Assembly (NCBI GenBank): GCA_022710255.1
Contig: JAKLHG010000203.1
Coordinates: forward strand, 1-7,030
DNA length: 7,030 nucleotides
Reading direction: 5' to 3'
From: Candidatus Hydrogenedentota bacterium
GTDB lineage: Bacteria > Hydrogenedentota > Hydrogenedentia > Hydrogenedentales > CAITNO01
In this document: positions 1-6,149 of the stretch, in pieces
Layout: each line of letters begins with the position of its first letter
Numbering within the stretch: position 1 is the stretch's first letter
Notes under the pieces: model-generated
What the model saw: the letters and a program-made list of their open reading frames with translations, nothing else
Databases searched by the model: none
Told to the model about the DNA's origin: nothing
Position numbers and translations under genes: made by a program

Positions 1-403
1 GGACCCGCAGGGCAAAAGCGCCCCGGGATTCGACCGAGGCCAAAAAAAAACGGCTGCCGTCACCGGATACCACGGGACCACCAAAGACACCGCCGGCATC
101 CTCGTTGATTTCCGCGCCCCACGCCACCTGGTTCGGGGAGGCCGATTCCAGCGCCTTCACCGTCACGCCCGTTTCCGTATAGGCCTGCACGTCGAGAACG
201 GGCATCGCCTCCCCCACATATTCCCGCACCAACGATTCAGTCAGTGCGTGCCTGGCACGGCCGGTCGCGTCCCGCCCGCCGTCCGCGGTTTTCGCCGGGG
301 CGGGCACATAGTAATAGTCCGCGAAATAACGTTCCTCCTCGGCGGCAAGGATTCCCGCAACAAGACAAAGGGCCAGGGCCGGCATCAGGAAACGAAACAA
401 CAT
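1..403 (-). CDS. Secreted protein of unknown function, N-terminal 134 codons (runs off the left edge)
   Basis: The reading frame is open from an ATG at 403 to the window edge, so the C-terminus is missing. A strong Shine-Dalgarno, GGAGGT, lies four bases before this ATG. The first ~21 residues (MLFRFLMPALALCLVAGILAA) form a signal peptide: one Arg, a hydrophobic core and an Ala-Ala before EEERY that suits signal peptidase I. There is no lipobox Cys, so a lipoprotein is unlikely. The mature part begins with a tyrosine-rich stretch (YFADYYY) and continues as mixed charged and beta-like sequence, including GGPVVSGDGSRFFLASVES. I recognise no domain; an exported, cell-envelope or extracellular protein is all that can be inferred. 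A run of nine T on the coding strand (42-50) encodes Phe-Phe-Leu. The gene diverges from miaA across a 90-bp gap. Confidence 0.72.
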   Translation of the reverse strand, partial: MLFRFLMPALALCLVAGILAAEEERYFADYYYVPAPAKTADGGRDATGRARHALTESLVREYVGEAMPVLDVQAYTETGVTVKALESASPNQVAWGAEINEDAGGVFGGPVVSGDGSRFFLASVESRGAFALRV

Positions 404-406
404 GGC

Positions 407-412
407 ACCTCC
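407..412 (-). promoter_or_regulatory. Shine-Dalgarno of the left-edge secreted protein
   Basis: GGAGGT on the minus strand, with three bases (TGC to C) and a short spacer before the ATG at 403. It is the best ribosome-binding site in the left part of the window and fixes the start of the partial gene. Confidence 0.75.
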
Positions 413-424
413 AACAGCGTAGTA

Positions 425-446
425 CCCGGGCGGCGGCAGCCCCGGG
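425..446. repeat. GC-rich inverted repeat between divergent genes
   Basis: CCCGGG at 425-430 and again at 441-446, separated by a 10-base GC-rich loop. Because CCCGGG is its own reverse complement, the two copies pair as a six-bp all-GC stem on either strand. On the minus strand it would fall in the 5' leader of the left-edge secreted gene, between the promoter and the Shine-Dalgarno. No U-tract follows it on either strand, so it is not a simple terminator. A role in leader structure or protein binding is inference. Confidence 0.4.
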
Positions 447-456
447 GGAAAAGAGA

Positions 457-486
457 TTGTTTGCGATCACGACAAGGCTTTATTAT
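457..486 (+). promoter_or_regulatory. Candidate miaA promoter
   Basis: TTGTTT (457-462), an 18-base spacer and TATTAT (481-486) match a sigma70-type promoter, with -10 at 5 of 6 and -35 weak. The predicted transcription start falls about 493, at or one base before the miaA ATG at 494, so the mRNA would be leaderless or nearly so. This agrees with the lack of a convincing Shine-Dalgarno upstream of miaA. Confidence 0.4.
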
Positions 487-511
487 ATGGACCATGAAGC
501 ATGAAACACAA
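482..511 (-). promoter_or_regulatory. Candidate promoter of the left-edge secreted gene
   Basis: On the minus strand, TTGTGT (506-511), an 18-base spacer and a perfect TATAAT (482-487) point left. The predicted start is near 475, giving a leader of about 70 bases that includes the CCCGGG hairpin. The -10 shares bases with the plus-strand -10 of miaA, so the two promoters would compete for polymerase. Confidence 0.45.
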
Positions 512-1435
512 AGCGCCCTTGTAATCGCGGGACCGACCGCCTCGGGAAAAACAGCCCTGGGTGTCCAGTTGGCGGGTCTGCTGAACGGCGAGATTCTTTC
601 GGCGGATTCGCGCCAGGTATACCGGGGGCTGGATATCGGCTCCGGCAAAGACCTGTCCGAATATGTCTTTGAAGGCAGGCCCATCCCCTATCATCTCATT
701 GATATCGCCGAGGTGACACAGGAGTTCAGCGTCTTTCATTATAAGGAAGCCTTCTACCCCGCTTATGACGGGGTATGCCGGCGGGGGCGGCTGCCGGTAG
801 TTGTGGGCGGCACCGGCCTGTACCTGGAAGCCGTGCTGCGCAATTATCACCTGCCCGCCGTGCAGGAGAATCCGGCGCTGCGCGAAGCGCTGGCCTCTCT
901 GGACGATGAGACCCTGACAAGGCGTCTGCGCAGCCTCAAGCCGGATATGCACGACGAAATGGATTTATCCAGCCGGGAACGCATGATCCGCGCCATTGAA
1001 ATCGCCGAGGGCGTGCAGAACGCGCCGGAACCGCCCCGCTCCCCGCTTCAGGCGGTACTGATGGTTGTTCTGCATGACCCGGACACCCTTCGTGAACGCA
1101 TCGCACGCCGCCTCCGCTTCCGCCTTGATAACGGCCTCATCGAAGAAGTGGACGGGCTGCACCACCGGGGAATTTCCTGGGAACGGCTGGACGCCCTCGG
1201 CCTGGAATACCGTTTCTGTGCCCAGCACCTGCAGGGCCATATCCCTAACAAGAATGACCTGTTCCAGAAATTAAACAGCGCCATCGCCCAGTTCGCGAAA
1301 CGGCAGCGCACCTGGTTCCGCGGTATGGAACGCCGCGGCCTAAAGGTCCATTGGCTCCCGGACACGGATACGGCCCGCGCCCTGGCCGTCATCAAATCCG
1401 TATCCCAATGCGGCCCCGGCGGCAGCCCGGGATGA
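494..1435 (+). CDS. miaA: tRNA dimethylallyltransferase (IPP transferase) MiaA
   Basis: MiaA transfers a dimethylallyl group from DMAPP to N6 of A37 in tRNAs that read UNN codons, giving i6A. The 313-residue product has the normal family length. Visible motifs are the P-loop GPTASGKT (13-20), SADSRQVYRGLDIGSGKDL (36-54) with the catalytic-site Asp38 and Ser39, YHLIDI (66-71), VGGTGLYLEAVL (from 104), and the C-terminal FAKRQRTWFR with KRQRTW at 269-274. The 'GSGKDL.EY' version of the second motif is the type I associate with Bacteroidota and PVC MiaA rather than the proteobacterial 'GTAKP' type. The frame stays open upstream to 248, but similarity begins just after the ATG at 494 and the upstream part overlaps the divergent gene, so 494 is chosen. 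There is no good Shine-Dalgarno. The stop overlaps the next gene's ATG (ATGA). Confidence 0.95.
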   Translation: MKHETQSALVIAGPTASGKTALGVQLAGLLNGEILSADSRQVYRGLDIGSGKDLSEYVFEGRPIPYHLIDIAEVTQEFSVFHYKEAFYPAYDGVCRRGRLPVVVGGTGLYLEAVLRNYHLPAVQENPALREALASLDDETLTRRLRSLKPDMHDEMDLSSRERMIRAIEIAEGVQNAPEPPRSPLQAVLMVVLHDPDTLRERIARRLRFRLDNGLIEEVDGLHHRGISWERLDALGLEYRFCAQHLQGHIPNKNDLFQKLNSAIAQFAKRQRTWFRGMERRGLKVHWLPDTDTARALAVIKSVSQCGPGGSPG

Positions 1436-2829
1436 AGGACCACACCCGCTCCCAAACGGCATTGGCGGCGCATCCCACGATAAGAAAATATCTCACGCGC
1501 CAGGCCCCGATGTACGAACGCTGGCCACTGACCGGGCGTTTTGACCCCGGCGCCGTCCGGGCCGTCGTGGTCATCCCGGCGCTCGCGGAGAGGGGGCTTC
1601 TGTTTGAAACCCTCGCCTCCCTGGGCGCCTCCAGCACAAAAGCCCAATCCGGAACCCTGGTCATTTGCGTAATCAACAATCATGCGGCAGGTCTGTCGCC
1701 GGCTGAAGACATCGAAGACAATCAGGAAACGCTGCGCGAATTTTCGGGCTACATGGGCGAAGGCCGTTACAGCCCCATGATGTTGGCAGTGGTGGACGCC
1801 TCTTCGGACGACCGTGCCCTTCCCGCCGGAGAAGGGGTCGGCCTGGCACGCAAAATCGGCCTGGACCATGGTCTGCGGGTGTTGGCGTCCACGGGCAGGT
1901 TGCAGGCCCCGCTGGTGTGCCTTGATGCGGATTCCCCCCCGGCATCGGGCTACCTTGACGCGGTTTTGGCGTTCTATGAAGACGAAGCACGGTGGGCGGG
2001 GTATGCCGCTTACATGCACCGTTTTCCCGAAGCGATCCAGGAACGGGAAGCCATCATCGCTTACGAAATATACATGCGATACCATGAAATTGGCCTGCGG
2101 CACGCGGGTTCCCCCTATGCTTACCCGGCGCTGGGTTCCATTATATCCTGCACCGCGAAGGCGTACGCCGCCTGTGGCGGCATGAACCGGCGCTGCGCGG
2201 GTGAAGACTTTTACTTCATGCAGCAGTTGGCGAAAACGGGGACCATGGACGCGGTACCCTGCGCCCTGGTATACCCGTCCGGCCGCGTCTCCTGCCGGAC
2301 CCCCTTCGGCACCGGCCGCAGTGTCCGCGCCTTTGAGTGCCCAACCGCGCTGGATGTTCCCCTGTATCATCCGGGGTGTTATGAGCTGCTTGGGAAGTTC
2401 TTCAGCCTGGTGCGGGAAAACGGGGAAGTGAACGGCATCCGTCTGCTGGAGTTTTCGGGGAATCTGCATCCCGAACTGGGCGAGTATCTACATGGACGCG
2501 GGTTTGTGCAGGCCTGGGAAGGACTGCGGCAACGGTACCGGGACCCGTCGCAACGCCTGCACCAGTTCCACGTCTGGTTTGACGGCCTGCGAACCATCCA
2601 GTTCATACACCGCCTTCGTGAAAGCGCTCTTCCGGACCTTACCACGCGTGAAGCACTCCATGCCTTGACTGATTGGCTGCCCGAAGAAATGCTGTGGTTT
2701 GCGGATATGCCGGGAGAAGCGGTGCTCGATGCGCTGCGGCGAACCGGCCTGCGACGGCACGGCCCCCGCGTTTGCCCTGTGCCTGATTATTGCCCCGATG
2801 TTTTTTTGCGTCTTCCGGTCACAAGTTGA
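1432..2829 (+). CDS. Family-2-type (GT-A fold) glycosyltransferase
   Basis: The 465-residue product looks like a soluble GT-A glycosyltransferase that moves a sugar from a nucleotide-activated donor. Donor and acceptor cannot be read from sequence. The start of the Rossmann-like core is VVVIPALAER (45-54), followed by a second strand VICVINN (77-83). LDAD (164-167) is the DxD-type metal and nucleotide-sugar motif, and GEDF (257-260) resembles the catalytic-base 'ED' motif of GT2 enzymes. GVGLARKIGLD (135-145) is a characteristic segment before the DxD strand. No membrane helix is apparent. The long C-terminal part (about 300-465) is largely helical and unassigned. Translation starts inside the miaA stop codon (ATGA), so it is probably coupled to miaA. 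Its 3' end overlaps the convergent membrane-protein gene by 43 bp. Polysaccharide or small-molecule glycosylation are both possible. Confidence 0.85.
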   Translation: MKDHTRSQTALAAHPTIRKYLTRQAPMYERWPLTGRFDPGAVRAVVVIPALAERGLLFETLASLGASSTKAQSGTLVICVINNHAAGLSPAEDIEDNQETLREFSGYMGEGRYSPMMLAVVDASSDDRALPAGEGVGLARKIGLDHGLRVLASTGRLQAPLVCLDADSPPASGYLDAVLAFYEDEARWAGYAAYMHRFPEAIQEREAIIAYEIYMRYHEIGLRHAGSPYAYPALGSIISCTAKAYAACGGMNRRCAGEDFYFMQQLAKTGTMDAVPCALVYPSGRVSCRTPFGTGRSVRAFECPTALDVPLYHPGCYELLGKFFSLVRENGEVNGIRLLEFSGNLHPELGEYLHGRGFVQAWEGLRQRYRDPSQRLHQFHVWFDGLRTIQFIHRLRESALPDLTTREALHALTDWLPEEMLWFADMPGEAVLDALRRTGLRRHGPRVCPVPDYCPDVFLRLPVTS

Positions 2830-3437
2830 AAAAGAAACCCCATTCCCGTCAACGCCAGCCAGGCCAACAGTTCCGTGGAAAGGTCCTGCAAGGCGGGGCC
2901 GGTGTCCGGGCGCGCGGGGGTGACTCCCATCGCCTCCAGCAGCAGGAGAATGCCCCGCATGGCAAACCACGCCCCAATGGCCGCCGTAATAAGGCTGACG
3001 GCGTAGCGCTCGAGGAGAAAAGACGCGGCCGCGCCTGACAAGGCCATTACCAAGACAAGGGCAATTCCATAATTGGTTTCGTCAAAGACCATTCGCGCCC
3101 AGTACCAGGCGACCAGGGCACTCATGCCCCCGCCGAACACAACCACCCCAAGCCGATAGGCCAGATGCGCGATAATGCCGCCGGTAATACCGCCCGCCAC
3201 CAGCGCAATGCCGACGACGGCCAGGTTGCCCTCGGTAAAATATCCCGCAACCAGCGCCGCCGCTAGTCCTATTGCGATAAACCCTGACACATCGAGGAAA
3301 AACCGTATGGTTCGATACCCGAAGAAACAACACAGGATACCGCCTGCAGCCAATAGAATGGAAGCGGGGTCCAGGCGTGTCATGGACAAGGATTCAATCC
3401 AGGGTTTCAGACTGTCTGTCAGGGCCGCTGTTTCCAA
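2787..3437 (-). CDS. Seven-helix membrane protein, TM7S3/TM198-like (DUF4203)
   Basis: The 216-residue product is almost entirely membrane-embedded. Hydrophobic segments lie at about 25-39, 43-67, 72-90, 97-114, 122-140, 145-167 and 189-206, followed by a basic tail (GRRKKTSGQ). Gly-rich helices, the FFGYR motif after the first helix (38-42), LERYA (142-146) and the two-by-two helix spacing match my memory of the DUF4203 family, whose function is unknown. The start is uncertain. TTG at 3437 has an upstream AAGGAAAGAG that can serve as Shine-Dalgarno and an in-frame stop six codons further up. ATG at 3383 (residue 19) would give a 198-residue protein starting just before the first helix, but has no Shine-Dalgarno. 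The gene is convergent with, and overlaps, the glycosyltransferase. It may share a transcript with the zinc-ribbon gene 154 bp upstream. Confidence 0.8.
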   Translation of the reverse strand: METAALTDSLKPWIESLSMTRLDPASILLAAGGILCCFFGYRTIRFFLDVSGFIAIGLAAALVAGYFTEGNLAVVGIALVAGGITGGIIAHLAYRLGVVVFGGGMSALVAWYWARMVFDETNYGIALVLVMALSGAAASFLLERYAVSLITAAIGAWFAMRGILLLLEAMGVTPARPDTGPALQDLSTELLAWLALTGMGFLFQLVTGRRKKTSGQ

Positions 3438-3591
3438 GAAACGTCTCTTTCCTTTTCAATTTAACACGCCAGGGACCATATTTTCGGGAAAGGTTGCTCC
3501 GGGATACTGGCGCCATCCAAGCTTCCGCCCGGGACGTCCCCCTTTGCAGGTTGAACAGAAGACTGCCGCCTGGCGCACGTGCCGGAAAACC
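3438..3591 (-). other. 154-bp gap between two minus-strand membrane-protein genes
   Basis: No open frame with a credible start is seen here. It contains two perfect short palindromes, GGGACGTCCC (3531-3540) and TGGCGCCA (3508-3515). On the minus strand, TGTTAAAT close to the downstream gene resembles an extended -10 without a recognisable -35. There is no hairpin with a U-tract, so read-through from the zinc-ribbon gene into the DUF4203-like gene is possible. Confidence 0.3.
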
Positions 3592-4677
3592 TTAGTAGGC
3601 TTCCGCAGGCAGCATCTTTTTGGCGATTAATTGACGCCCCCCCGCCTCGGGGTGCGTATCTTCCATCACAACACCGCTTCCATTGATGGTAAGTATGCGG
3701 AAGCGTTTTTGCAACATATCGCCCACCTTGACCTGCTGTTCCTTCTCCGCCAAAGCCGGGTTGTTAAGACGAAAAACCGCCGTTTCATTTTCCAAATTCA
3801 GGTCGGTGAGTATGAACGCAAAATAACCGATTTCCTGGTTGACCTCTTTCATAAGCGCTATTAACTCAGCGTTCGTGTCCCGTTCCGCCGCAAGGGTAAT
3901 GTCCCGGGAAGTGCTGGTCAACTTTTTAATGTCAAAAGGTTTCGCATACATGCGGGATTTGATGTCCTGCACGATTTTTTTTCGGACCTCACGCAGGGTC
4001 GTTTTGTTTTCCGCGCTTTCATTCCGCTTCAGCGCGCGAAGGGCCTCATCGTGAGCGTCAAGCAACGGCCCGCCCCCGTCCAGTATCTCCCTGGCACGGT
4101 TCGGCAGGCCGGCATTGGCATCTGCAGCATCGTCCTGGTCCCGCCGTCCCTGGCATACCCCGGTAAAATGCATTGCGGCATAGGCCATTACTAAAACGGC
4201 GATAATCAGCACCACGATGGTTATCCGCTGCCGCGTTTCACCATCCCCATGCTTCGCCTCATGCTTTTTTGAGGGAGGGGATAAATCAATGGAAGCCACG
4301 TCCAGAGCATCCCGCGTTCTCCCCGGCGTACCCTCACTATCCCGGACCCCTGAATCCACCCCGGTAATCCTGCGCAACCGGCCCCTCAGGGAGTGCCGGC
4401 TCATTTCCAGGCGTTCCCGCTCTTCTTCTTTAATCTGGGCGCGTTCTTCCTGTATAAACGACTCCAGGGCATCCGTCACATTTCCGGAAATGGTATAGGT
4501 GCCGATTTTCTCCCCTCCAAGGTCCTCCACCGTAAACGTTTCCTGTTCCTTCCGGGGCCGGCCCACGTCGGCACCGCAATACCGGCACTTAATGGCAAGA
4601 ACACTGATAGGCATGCGACACACATAACACAACCGCATGGCGTCTTGCTCTGTTTTTCCGTGTTCTTTTTGGCTCAT
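3592..4677 (-). CDS. Zinc-ribbon single-pass membrane protein of unknown function
   Basis: The 361-residue protein has four visible parts. An N-terminal zinc ribbon has Cys17, Cys20, Cys31 and Cys34 (CYVC and CRYC pairs). A conserved-looking segment GRPRKEQETFTVEDLGG (39-55) follows, then a highly charged helix (about 75-104) that may form a coiled coil. One hydrophobic helix, TIVVLIIAVLVMAYAAMHF, spans about 153-171. The C-terminal ~190 residues are helical and charged and end in a beta-rich segment (VKVGDMLQKRFRILTI, then VVMED). By its rhythm this resembles the small beta domains of pilus or secretion assembly proteins such as PilP/GspC; that is a weak analogy, not an assignment. By the positive-inside rule the zinc ribbon would be cytoplasmic and the C-terminus periplasmic. 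Upstream TTG codons (4680, 4683) are possible starts, but ATG 4677 has the best Shine-Dalgarno spacing. Confidence 0.82.
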   Translation of the reverse strand: MSQKEHGKTEQDAMRLCYVCRMPISVLAIKCRYCGADVGRPRKEQETFTVEDLGGEKIGTYTISGNVTDALESFIQEERAQIKEEERERLEMSRHSLRGRLRRITGVDSGVRDSEGTPGRTRDALDVASIDLSPPSKKHEAKHGDGETRQRITIVVLIIAVLVMAYAAMHFTGVCQGRRDQDDAADANAGLPNRAREILDGGGPLLDAHDEALRALKRNESAENKTTLREVRKKIVQDIKSRMYAKPFDIKKLTSTSRDITLAAERDTNAELIALMKEVNQEIGYFAFILTDLNLENETAVFRLNNPALAEKEQQVKVGDMLQKRFRILTINGSGVVMEDTHPEAGGRQLIAKKMLPAEAY

Positions 4678-4684
4678 CAACAAG

Positions 4685-4690
4685 CACCTT
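4685..4690 (-). promoter_or_regulatory. Shine-Dalgarno of the zinc-ribbon membrane protein
   Basis: AAGGTG lies seven bases before ATG 4677. The in-frame TTG codons at 4680 and 4683 would be only four and one bases from it, so this site favours the ATG. Confidence 0.55.
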
Positions 4691-4899
4691 CTATCCGCGC
4701 GACACGCCCCCCTGCACGATGCTCCGGGACAGTAAAAACGAAGGCCTTTACTATCATATCACCCCGGCGTTTTCCTGCCACCCTCACCCGTTGCCCGGGC
4801 GACATTTCGCACGTTCAGGCTACGACATCCGCCTGTCACCAACCGTCTCCTACCGTACCGATCGCGTGTCCTGCGGCAAAACCGCTTTAACATCTATGC

Positions 4900-4929
4900 A
4901 TTATAGAGTGAATCCTTGCTCTATTTCCA
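4900..4929 (-). promoter_or_regulatory. Candidate promoter of the zinc-ribbon gene
   Basis: TGGAAA (4924-4929), an 18-base spacer and a perfect TATAAT (4900-4905) sit immediately after the rlmB stop codon. The predicted start is near 4893. The -10 is perfect and the -35 matches at 4 of 6. A weaker alternative -10, TATGAT, is at 4753-4758. Confidence 0.45.
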
Positions 4930-4931
4930 TT

Positions 4932-5696
4932 TCACGTTCGAGGCGCTTTTTCAACGTCAGAGAAGCCGCTTTGGTTTTGCCGCACCCATTCGCCCAAGGC
5001 TATCCCGGCGCTTACGGAAGCGTTCAAACTGTCCAATTCTTTGCGGACAGGAATAGAAACGATAAAATCACTATGTTCTTTTACCAGACGCCTTATGCCC
5101 ATGCCCTCACTGCCGATCACCAGGGCAACGCGGCCTCTTAGGTCAGCCTGCCACAGCAACCGGTCCCCACCGGCATCAAGGGCGTTCACCCAGAACCCTT
5201 CTTTCTTCAGGCGCTGGATATCGCGGACCAGGTTGGTCGCCTGTATGAGGTCCATATACTCAACCCCCCCGGCCGAAGCTTTCACAACCGCCGGTGTAAT
5301 GGGCGCGGCACGGTCTTTCTGGAACAACACCCCCGCAGCACCGAAAGCTGCGGCGCTCCGGATAACAGCCCCGAAATTCATGGGGTCCGTGATGCTGTCC
5401 AGAATCAGGACGACACACTGCTCCGGCACCCCCTTATCCAGCCATGCACCCAGGCTCAGGAGCGGCAAGGGGGACACCTCAAGCACCACTCCCTGATGCC
5501 GGGCGCCGTTCGCCAGCCTGTCGAGGGATGCCCGGTCGGTCCGGACAATCCGTTCCGCCGGAAGGGCGGCGATTATCTCTTCAATCCCTTCGGCATTTTC
5601 ATACACCAAGGCCCGGTAGACTTCCCGCCTGCCCGCACGCAGGCAGGCCAGTGCGGGCAGACGGCCGACCACGACATCGGATTCGATACTTCTCAT
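4932..5696 (-). CDS. rlmB: 23S rRNA 2'-O-methyltransferase of the SpoU/TrmH family (RlmB-like)
   Basis: This family methylates ribose 2'-OH groups using S-adenosylmethionine; RlmB acts on G2251 in the peptidyl-transferase loop of 23S rRNA. The 254-residue product is typical in length. The N-terminal SpoU substrate-binding domain (about 5-75) ends with LDRLANGARHQGVV (58-71), as in RlmB. The SPOUT catalytic domain carries motif 1 DPMNFGAVIR (104-113, with the conserved Asn and Arg), motif 2 VIGSEGMGI (193-201) and motif 3 IPVRKELDSLNASVSAG (215-231). Motif 3 has 'RKELDSLN' where I expect a shorter Gly-containing 'M.G.v.SLN' in canonical RlmB, so another rRNA or tRNA target is possible. The ATG at 5696 overlaps the stop of the TPR-like gene (ATGA), with only a weak Shine-Dalgarno, pointing to translational coupling. 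It is the last gene of its operon. Confidence 0.92.
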   Translation of the reverse strand: MRSIESDVVVGRLPALACLRAGRREVYRALVYENAEGIEEIIAALPAERIVRTDRASLDRLANGARHQGVVLEVSPLPLLSLGAWLDKGVPEQCVVLILDSITDPMNFGAVIRSAAAFGAAGVLFQKDRAAPITPAVVKASAGGVEYMDLIQATNLVRDIQRLKKEGFWVNALDAGGDRLLWQADLRGRVALVIGSEGMGIRRLVKEHSDFIVSIPVRKELDSLNASVSAGIALGEWVRQNQSGFSDVEKAPRT

Positions 5697-6133
5697 TGAA
5701 GATCGTTTACTTCTTTAATCTTTGTAACCCGTAATTTCAGGTTGTTATTGTCCGCGACACGGGCATCAACTGCATGCGCGTTGGCTGCCATCAGTTCCTC
5801 CAGCAGGGCACAACTTTCCTGTATGCGCCCCAGCTTCTCCAGGCATTTTGCCATGCGGTATTTATTGTACCAGCAGTTGGCGCCCGAAGCGCCGTACCGG
5901 TCCACGGCAAGTTTCATGATGTCATAAGCCCGCTGATACCGCCACTGATAAAGCAGGTATCCGCCGATGCGGGTGAGGCCGGCTTCGTCGCGCGTGTCAA
6001 GTTCAGCATCCTGGCCCGGCGTGGCTTTGGTATACCGGCCGACCATAAAGTTTATTCCCGGACTGGAGGCCAGAAATCCGATACCCACAATGACAAGTAT
6101 CAGGACAGGCCACTTTAAACCGCTCAAATCCAT
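5693..6133 (-). CDS. Small TPR-like single-pass membrane protein
   Basis: The 146-residue product starts with a hydrophobic helix at about 8-24 (PVLILVIVGIGFLASS), which acts as a membrane anchor or uncleaved signal. Two helix pairs typical of tetratricopeptide repeats follow: about 53-82 (LYQWRYQRAYDIMKLAVDRYG) and 86-117 (NKYRMAKCLEKLGRIQESCALLEEL). The C-terminus is short, polar and Asn-rich. TPRs usually mediate protein contacts; the partner is unknown. ATG 6133 has AAGGA (6141-6145) seven bases upstream. The gene starts 16 bp after the zinc-finger gene and its stop overlaps the rlmB start, so all three are likely on one mRNA. Whether it has any role in ribosome or RNA work cannot be told from sequence. 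Confidence 0.82.
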   Translation of the reverse strand: MDLSGLKWPVLILVIVGIGFLASSPGINFMVGRYTKATPGQDAELDTRDEAGLTRIGGYLLYQWRYQRAYDIMKLAVDRYGASGANCWYNKYRMAKCLEKLGRIQESCALLEELMAANAHAVDARVADNNNLKLRVTKIKEVNDLQ

Positions 6134-6149
6134 ACCCGTTTCCTTTCGG

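Larger units (their letters stand above)
4678..4931 (-). other. 254-bp untranslated gap with several small hairpins (possible long leader)
   Basis: No supported gene lies between the rlmB stop and the zinc-ribbon gene. Reading the minus strand, short stems occur in succession: GCGG/CCGC (4873-4885), CAGGC/GCCTG (4816-4835), GCGA/TCGC with a four-base loop (4799-4810), the palindrome GCCCGGGC (4793-4800), and AGTAAAG/TTTTACT with one G-U pair (4731-4752). If transcription starts at the TATAAT next to the rlmB end, nearly all of this becomes a leader of about 216 bases. I do not recognise a known riboswitch or protein leader. Confidence 0.35.

Noticed and set aside
248..493. 82-codon N-terminal extension of miaA
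   Set aside because: It overlaps the divergent secreted gene and its strong Shine-Dalgarno, shows no similarity to MiaA, and the P-loop sits at the normal distance from ATG 494.
1048..2469. Long minus-strand open frame of 473 codons opposite miaA and the glycosyltransferase
   Set aside because: It lies antisense to two genes with clear motifs, has no recognisable domain and reads as an Arg/Gly-rich shadow typical of GC-rich DNA.
2488..2807. Programmed -1 frameshift at the A7 run extending the DUF4203-like protein
   Set aside because: The -1 frame is open for about 100 codons, but it is antisense to the glycosyltransferase, carries no domain, and there is no stimulating structure evident. 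The in-frame stop ends the protein just after its last helix, as expected.
3175..3630. Plus-strand open frame of 151 codons
   Set aside because: It is antisense to the DUF4203-like gene and has low-complexity Pro/Arg-rich composition.
4766..4782. TGGCAGG on the minus strand as a sigma54 promoter
   Set aside because: The -12 element lacks TTGC and the GG-GC spacing is off by one base.
4871..4890. GCGG/CCGC hairpin followed by TTTAA on the plus strand, as a terminator
   Set aside because: The stem is only four bp, the T-run is three, and no plus-strand gene ends nearby.
4719..5141. Plus-strand open frame of 140 codons
   Set aside because: More than half lies antisense to rlmB, there is no Shine-Dalgarno, and the product has no coherent domain.
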